From an uncultured Oscillibacter sp. (GTDB lineage: Bacteria; Bacillota; Clostridia; Oscillospirales; Oscillospiraceae), in assembly GCA_910585385.1 (NCBI GenBank), contig CAJUDV010000047.1, forward strand, positions 1 to 14,126: 14,126 nucleotides of DNA, read 5' to 3'. The notes beneath the pieces are model-generated. The model saw only the letters and a program-made list of their open reading frames with translations. It was not told the DNA's origin and did not search any database. Below, in pieces: positions 13,776-14,126 of the stretch (position 1 is its first letter; the number at the start of each line of letters is the position of its first letter). Made by a program: the position numbers and the translations under genes.

Positions 13776-13999
13776 TCTTTTGGCAGAAACCATGTAGAAT
13801 AGCGAGGCTGGGGCGTTTCGCCCCGGTCTCCGCTCTCTGACCGCAGGGGCGAACGCCAAAGCGTCAGGGTTGGCGCGGCTGGCGGCATGTCTGTATTGGG
13901 AGAATATCCCTTGGCCGCGGCTTGCCCGCGTCCATGCCCTCAGACAGGAAAAACTTGCTTTTTCATCTTTACCGTGTTATTATACAGAAAATTAAATGT
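13772..13999 (+). other. Intergenic region with a promoter-like site and structured sequence
   Basis: TTGATC (13772-13777), a 17-base spacer and TAGAAT (13795-13800) overlap the end of the ligase-like gene and point into a gene-free stretch. Beyond it are the hairpins GGGGCG-TTT-CGCCCC (about 13811-13825), GCCAA / TTGGC (about 13856-13875), GGGA-GAATA-TCCC (about 13900-13912), and a possible closing stem near 13808 and 13938. An unrecognised small RNA is possible. I could not match it to 6S, SRP or RNase P RNA. Confidence 0.35.
13955..13983 (+). promoter_or_regulatory. Promoter of tRNA-Pro
   Basis: TTGCTT (13955-13960), a 17-base spacer and TATTAT (13978-13983), placing the start about 10 bases before the mature tRNA. 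Confidence 0.62.
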
Positions 14000-14075
14000 C
14001 CGGGATTAGCGCAGTTGGTAGCGCGGGTGGTTTGGGACCATCAGGCCGGGAGTTCGAATCTCCCATCTCGGACCA
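14000..14075 (+). tRNA. tRNA-Pro, anticodon TGG
   Basis: 76 bases with encoded CCA (14073-14075). Acceptor CCGGGAT / ATCTCGG, D stem GCGC / GCGC, anticodon stem GGTGG / CCATC with loop TTTGGGA giving TGG. T arm GGGAG-TTCGAAT-CTCCC. All four stems close, with G-T pairs at two places. The A-rich sequence after it (14077-14126) has no clear terminator or gene. Confidence 0.97.
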
Positions 14076-14126
14076 GAAAAAGAGGTCAAAAAAGATTTTT
14101 GGTGAAAAAACCGAGAGATTTCAAGA

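Noticed and set aside
12783..13859. 358-residue minus-strand frame opposite the ligase-like gene
   Set aside because: Antisense shadow rich in H, Q and G; no domain or start signal.
13807..13965. 6S, SRP or RNase P RNA call
   Set aside because: Hairpins are present, but no conserved family motif could be matched by eye.
1..14126. CRISPR array, toxin-antitoxin or phage-defence system
   Set aside because: I saw no regularly spaced direct repeats with unique spacers and no genes of such families; the repeats here are dispersed inverted copies.

Overview
The window reads as chromosomal DNA from a G+C-rich gut Firmicute, probably of the Oscillospiraceae (Flavonifractor / Lawsonibacter / Dysosmobacter-like). 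The basis is the high-GC codon use, strong AGGAGG ribosome binding sites, the carbohydrate genes with an AraC regulator and a GPH symporter, and the Firmicute-type MATE, pyridoxamine kinase and O-antigen-ligase-like proteins. This is an inference from style; there is no rRNA or other taxonomic marker here.

Layout. (1) Bases 1-113 are the last codons of a tyrosine integrase, so the left edge is the end of an integrated element. Bases 114-920 hold no gene, but they carry terminator-like and hairpin structures and a long modular palindromic repeat. (2) Bases 921-5572 form an alpha-galactoside locus: an araC-type regulator on the + strand converges on a minus-strand operon of a GPH sugar symporter followed by a GH36 alpha-galactosidase. 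A strong bidirectional terminator separates them. Repeated operator-like blocks lie upstream of the operon. (3) Bases 5597-7084 are poorly coding: one small hypothetical ORF, two terminator-like hairpins, a degenerate repeat, a broken gene fragment and a G18-A-G11 tract. (4) Bases 7085-9257 form a visibly less GC-rich, probably acquired, two-gene unit: an AraC-GNAT fusion regulator overlapping a MATE efflux pump. (5) Bases 9255-9829 contain a 165-bp MITE-like element, the second (inverted) copy of the modular repeat, and tRNA-Leu(TAG) on the minus strand. (6) Bases 9988-10983 are a pyridoxal/pyridoxamine kinase with its promoter. A second MITE-like copy again begins exactly on the stop codon. 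(7) Bases 11105-13775 are a cell-surface polysaccharide pair, a GT2 glycosyltransferase and an O-antigen ligase-like membrane protein, behind a promoter and a two-hairpin leader. (8) Bases 14000-14075 are tRNA-Pro(TGG).

The most interesting content lies between the genes. There are two inverted, about 96% identical copies of a multi-hairpin repeat, one carrying a nested 99-nt palindromic insertion. A MITE family with TA-GGCCTTGTTTGA ends recreates a TAG stop at both places. The G18-A-G11 tract sits just upstream of the efflux operon. A duplicated operator block lies upstream of the galactoside operon. I found no CRISPR array, toxin-antitoxin pair or defence island.
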